Shown here piece after piece: positions 5,372 to 7,207 of a DNA stretch of 7,207 nucleotides. A model generated the notes under the pieces. That model saw nothing but the letters and a program-made list of their open reading frames with translations, was not told the DNA's origin and did no database searches. The DNA is from an uncultured Eubacteriales bacterium (GTDB taxonomy: Bacteria; Bacillota; Clostridia; TANB77; CAG-508), in NCBI GenBank assembly GCA_902488785.1, contig CABTXJ010000035.1, positions 1-7,207 on the forward strand. The letters are read 5' to 3'. Each line of letters opens with the position of its first letter. Within the stretch, counting starts at the first letter, position 1. A program made the translations under genes and the position numbers.

Positions 5372-5595
5372 GTATTAAAAGATTTAATTGCAAATTGTAT
5401 ATAATTAATATACCACATCCTCTTCCCTCCCATCTCTTTTCTTTTTTTATTTATTTTATTTTTTTAATATCCTTTCACTTTTTTACTATATTCCTATATT
5501 CCTATATATATAATAGTAATAATATAATATACTTTGATTATCTTTTTAAATAACTATTTAGTATTTATTATATATATGCTAATATATATTTAATT

Positions 5596-5600
5596 AGGAG
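5596..5600 (+). promoter_or_regulatory. Ribosome binding site deciding the recombinase start
   Basis: AGGAG directly abuts the ATG at 5601, leaving no spacing, but stands 6 nt before the in-frame ATG at 5607. The second ATG is therefore the likely start. Confidence 0.8.
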
Positions 5601-5606
5601 ATGTAT

Positions 5607-6719
5607 ATGATCAGAAGAATAGAAAATCCAAAGTTTTTAAATGAATTTTTAGACTATAATGGTACAATACAAAACAAATCTAAAGGAACAATAAAAGAAT
5701 ATAATTATGACTTAAAACATTTTATACAATACCTATTATATAGGTATAATAATGATGCTCTTCCTAAAGACAAACTAAATTCTAATGTTTTGGAAGACTT
5801 AGATAGTGGCAAAATCTCTGAAAATGATGCAATAAAAGAAATAATTATAGCTGATGAAAAAAACGAACTTCTTACTCATGTTGAGCTTTCAGATATTCAT
5901 GCATTTTTACAATATCTAAAAACAGAATATAACTTAAAGCCTGCATCTCTTGGTAGAAAGGTTGCAAGTATCAGATCATTTTTTAATTATATATGCACAG
6001 TAAGGGGTACATTAGAAAATAATCCAACGGTTGGTCTTGAAACACCCAAACAACCTAAAAGATTACCTAAACATTTAGATCTTAAGCAATCAGAAAAGCT
6101 ATTAGAAGTAGTTAAAACTCCAAATAGTAATTCAAAGATAAGTGAAGATTTAGTTACTAGAAATGCAGCAATTATCACACTATTTTTAAATTGTGGTATG
6201 CGTCTTTCAGAGCTTGTAAATATTAATATAAAGGATTTAAACTTTTATGATAATACATTAAATGTTGTAGGTAAGGGTAATAAGGAAAGACAACTATATT
6301 TAAACAACTCTTGCCTTAAAGCAATTAAAGCCTATCTTAAAGATAGACCAACAGATGTTAAAGACAAGGATAAGGATGCACTTTTCGTATCTGAAAGAAA
6401 GACTAGAATAAGTAATAGAACGGTACAACATATAGTAAAACAAGAATTAGATAAAGCTGGTATAAATAGTAATGAATATTCTGTGCATAAATTAAGGCAT
6501 ACTGCCGCTACATTAATGTTTCAATATGGTAACGTAGATATTAGATCACTTCAAAAGGTATTAGGGCATGAAAGTGTTTCTACTACAGAAATATATACAC
6601 ATGTAAACAATGAACAAGTACGAAATGCTATTTCAAATAATCCACTTGCTAATTTAGAAAAAGAACAAGTAAAGCAAGATAATATAGATAGCAATTTAAA
6701 TGAAAATAATAAGTTATAG
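5607..6719 (+). CDS. Xer-family tyrosine recombinase (XerC/XerD-like)
   Basis: Site-specific DNA recombinase that cuts and rejoins DNA through a covalent 3'-phosphotyrosine; Xer proteins typically resolve chromosome dimers at dif. Starting at 5607 the protein has 370 residues. The catalytic domain is intact: Arg199 (GMRLSEL), Lys223 (GKGNKER), His294 and Arg297 (HKLRH), His321 (LGHES) and nucleophile Tyr330 (IYTH). The N-terminal SAM-like DNA-binding domain is recognisable (KGTIKEYNYDLKHFIQYL near 26-43; LGRKVASIRSFFNYI near 115-129), but the segment between about 45 and 92 is longer and more acidic than in classical XerC/XerD, which are near 300 residues. A polar tail follows the last helix (about 350-370). 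No phage or transposon genes accompany it, which favours a chromosomal Xer role; XerC versus XerD cannot be decided here. It is a single-gene unit ended by the hairpin at 6764-6806. Confidence 0.9.
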   Translation: MIRRIENPKFLNEFLDYNGTIQNKSKGTIKEYNYDLKHFIQYLLYRYNNDALPKDKLNSNVLEDLDSGKISENDAIKEIIIADEKNELLTHVELSDIHAFLQYLKTEYNLKPASLGRKVASIRSFFNYICTVRGTLENNPTVGLETPKQPKRLPKHLDLKQSEKLLEVVKTPNSNSKISEDLVTRNAAIITLFLNCGMRLSELVNINIKDLNFYDNTLNVVGKGNKERQLYLNNSCLKAIKAYLKDRPTDVKDKDKDALFVSERKTRISNRTVQHIVKQELDKAGINSNEYSVHKLRHTAATLMFQYGNVDIRSLQKVLGHESVSTTEIYTHVNNEQVRNAISNNPLANLEKEQVKQDNIDSNLNENNKL

Positions 6720-6763
6720 TAATTATAATAATTATAGTTAAATATAATATAATAAAAAAAAAT

Positions 6764-6806
6764 AAAAAGACTAATAAAAGTATATATTATTTTAATTAGT
6801 CTTTTT
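6764..6806. terminator. Bidirectional terminator between recombinase and oxidoreductase genes
   Basis: A 12-bp stem pairs 6764-6775 (AAAAAGACTAAT) with 6795-6806 (ATTAGTCTTTTT), and after one mismatch three further A-T pairs extend it inward. On the plus strand the 3' arm ends in TTTTT; on the minus strand the stem is followed by an even longer T-rich run (complement of the A-rich 6752-6768). It serves the two convergent genes. The core AAAAAGACTA is shared with the clpX terminator. Confidence 0.85.
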
Positions 6807-6881
6807 ATAGTATCTTTATTTATAATATCTTTATCTTTTTTAAAGTTTAAATATAATATTTTATTTTTTTAAATTTAAAAT

Positions 6882-7207
6882 TTAATTTTCTTCTCCTATA
6901 TCATAATTCATAGCCTTATCACCTATAAGGTTTATTACATCTTCAGATATACCAAGTTTTGGAGTGAAAGAAAGTTCCATAAGCTTTAAATCATTTGCAC
7001 CCATATTAGATTTCATAGCGGCAGACAATACGTCTATTTTTTTATCTACATCTTTTCTTCCTAATATTATTGCACCTAATAGTTTCCTATCTTCCTTTGA
7101 AAAGTATCCTTTTAACAATATCTTTTCACTATTTGAAAATACAGGTACAGATGTGTCACCTAATACTACCTCTTCATAGTATGATATATTATTTTTAATC
7201 AATTCTT
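6882..7207 (-). CDS. FAD/NAD(P)-dependent disulfide-oxidoreductase family protein, C-terminal part
   Basis: About 108 residues are visible; the frame stays open through the right edge, so the start lies outside the window. The segment LLGAIILGRKDVDKKIDVLSAAMKSNMGANDLKLMELSFTP... (read in pieces) follows the C-terminal dimerisation domain of the CoA-disulfide reductase / NADH oxidase / NADH peroxidase group: 'LLGA.I.G...V.KRIDVL..A......DL..L...Y.P......D..N..G..A'. Here the usual YAPP is SFTP, so it is a divergent member. The FAD- and NAD-binding domains and the redox Cys are not visible, so the reaction cannot be assigned. A TTG inside the frame at 7200-7202 is read as Leu, not a start. Transcription converges with the recombinase gene on the shared terminator. 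Confidence 0.75.
   Translation of the reverse strand, partial: ELIKNNISYYEEVVLGDTSVPVFSNSEKILLKGYFSKEDRKLLGAIILGRKDVDKKIDVLSAAMKSNMGANDLKLMELSFTPKLGISEDVINLIGDKAMNYDIGEEN

Larger units (their letters stand above)
5313..5606. other. Divergent intergenic region
   Basis: This gap holds the promoter of the minus-strand gene. In the middle is a pyrimidine-rich plus-strand tract (about 5413-5475) that includes CCCTCCC at 5425-5431. A tandem duplication of TATATTCC is at 5487-5502. On the plus strand there are perfect TATAAT hexamers at 5509-5514 and 5523-5528 but no convincing -35 at 16-18 nt, so the recombinase promoter is somewhere in 5470-5590 and unresolved. The frame 5353-5553 has no ribosome binding site and reflects the T-rich composition; I do not call it a gene. 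Confidence 0.6.

Noticed and set aside
5353..5553. A 66-codon hydrophobic open frame in the divergent intergenic region, beginning with TTG
   Set aside because: No ribosome binding site, it overlaps the promoter of the minus-strand gene, and its Phe/Ile/Tyr/Ser content is what a T-rich tract encodes in any frame.
5601..5606. Starting the recombinase at the ATG at 5601
   Set aside because: AGGAG would directly abut the start codon; the ATG at 5607 has normal 6-nt spacing.
7200..7202. TTG as the start of the right-edge minus-strand gene
   Set aside because: The frame continues to the window edge and the visible part corresponds only to the C-terminal domain of a much longer family; the true start is outside.

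Overview
The window is strongly AT-rich DNA with A/T-ending codons, AGGAGG-type ribosome binding sites, TAA/TAG stops and TGG for Trp (standard code is adequate). With the order trigger factor - clpP - clpX, this points to a low-GC Firmicute, most likely a clostridial lineage. I cannot name the species from sequence alone.

Layout. (1) 1-2389, plus strand: the end of tig (trigger factor), then clpP and clpX, tightly spaced and probably co-transcribed, closed by a strong intrinsic terminator at 2404-2431. This is the housekeeping cytoplasmic folding and proteolysis set: trigger factor binds nascent chains, and ClpX unfolds substrates and feeds them to ClpP. No lon gene follows clpX. (2) 2428-3433: about 1 kb with no credible gene between two convergent genes. 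It is not featureless. The two halves are diverged reverse complements of each other, bounded by TTGCGCAA-containing ends, with a GC-rich 10-bp palindrome close to the midpoint. This is the most unusual thing in the window. (3) 3471-5312, minus strand: a membrane-anchored extracellular protein with three bacterial Ig-like domains, an SH3-like domain and a C39-like papain-fold domain whose catalytic Cys and His positions look substituted. (4) 5313-5606: a divergent promoter region with a good sigma-A-type promoter for the minus-strand gene and a pyrimidine-rich tract. (5) 5607-6719, plus strand: a Xer-family tyrosine recombinase with all six catalytic residues and an enlarged N-terminal domain. 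(6) 6764-6806: a bidirectional terminator. (7) 6882 to the right edge, minus strand: the C-terminal end of an FAD/NAD(P)-dependent disulfide-oxidoreductase-family protein.

The tig-clpP-clpX group is a functional unit. The surface protein, recombinase and oxidoreductase are separate transcription units with no evident functional link to it. The candidates for something undescribed are the 1-kb imperfect palindrome and the pseudo-peptidase surface protein whose transcription runs toward it.
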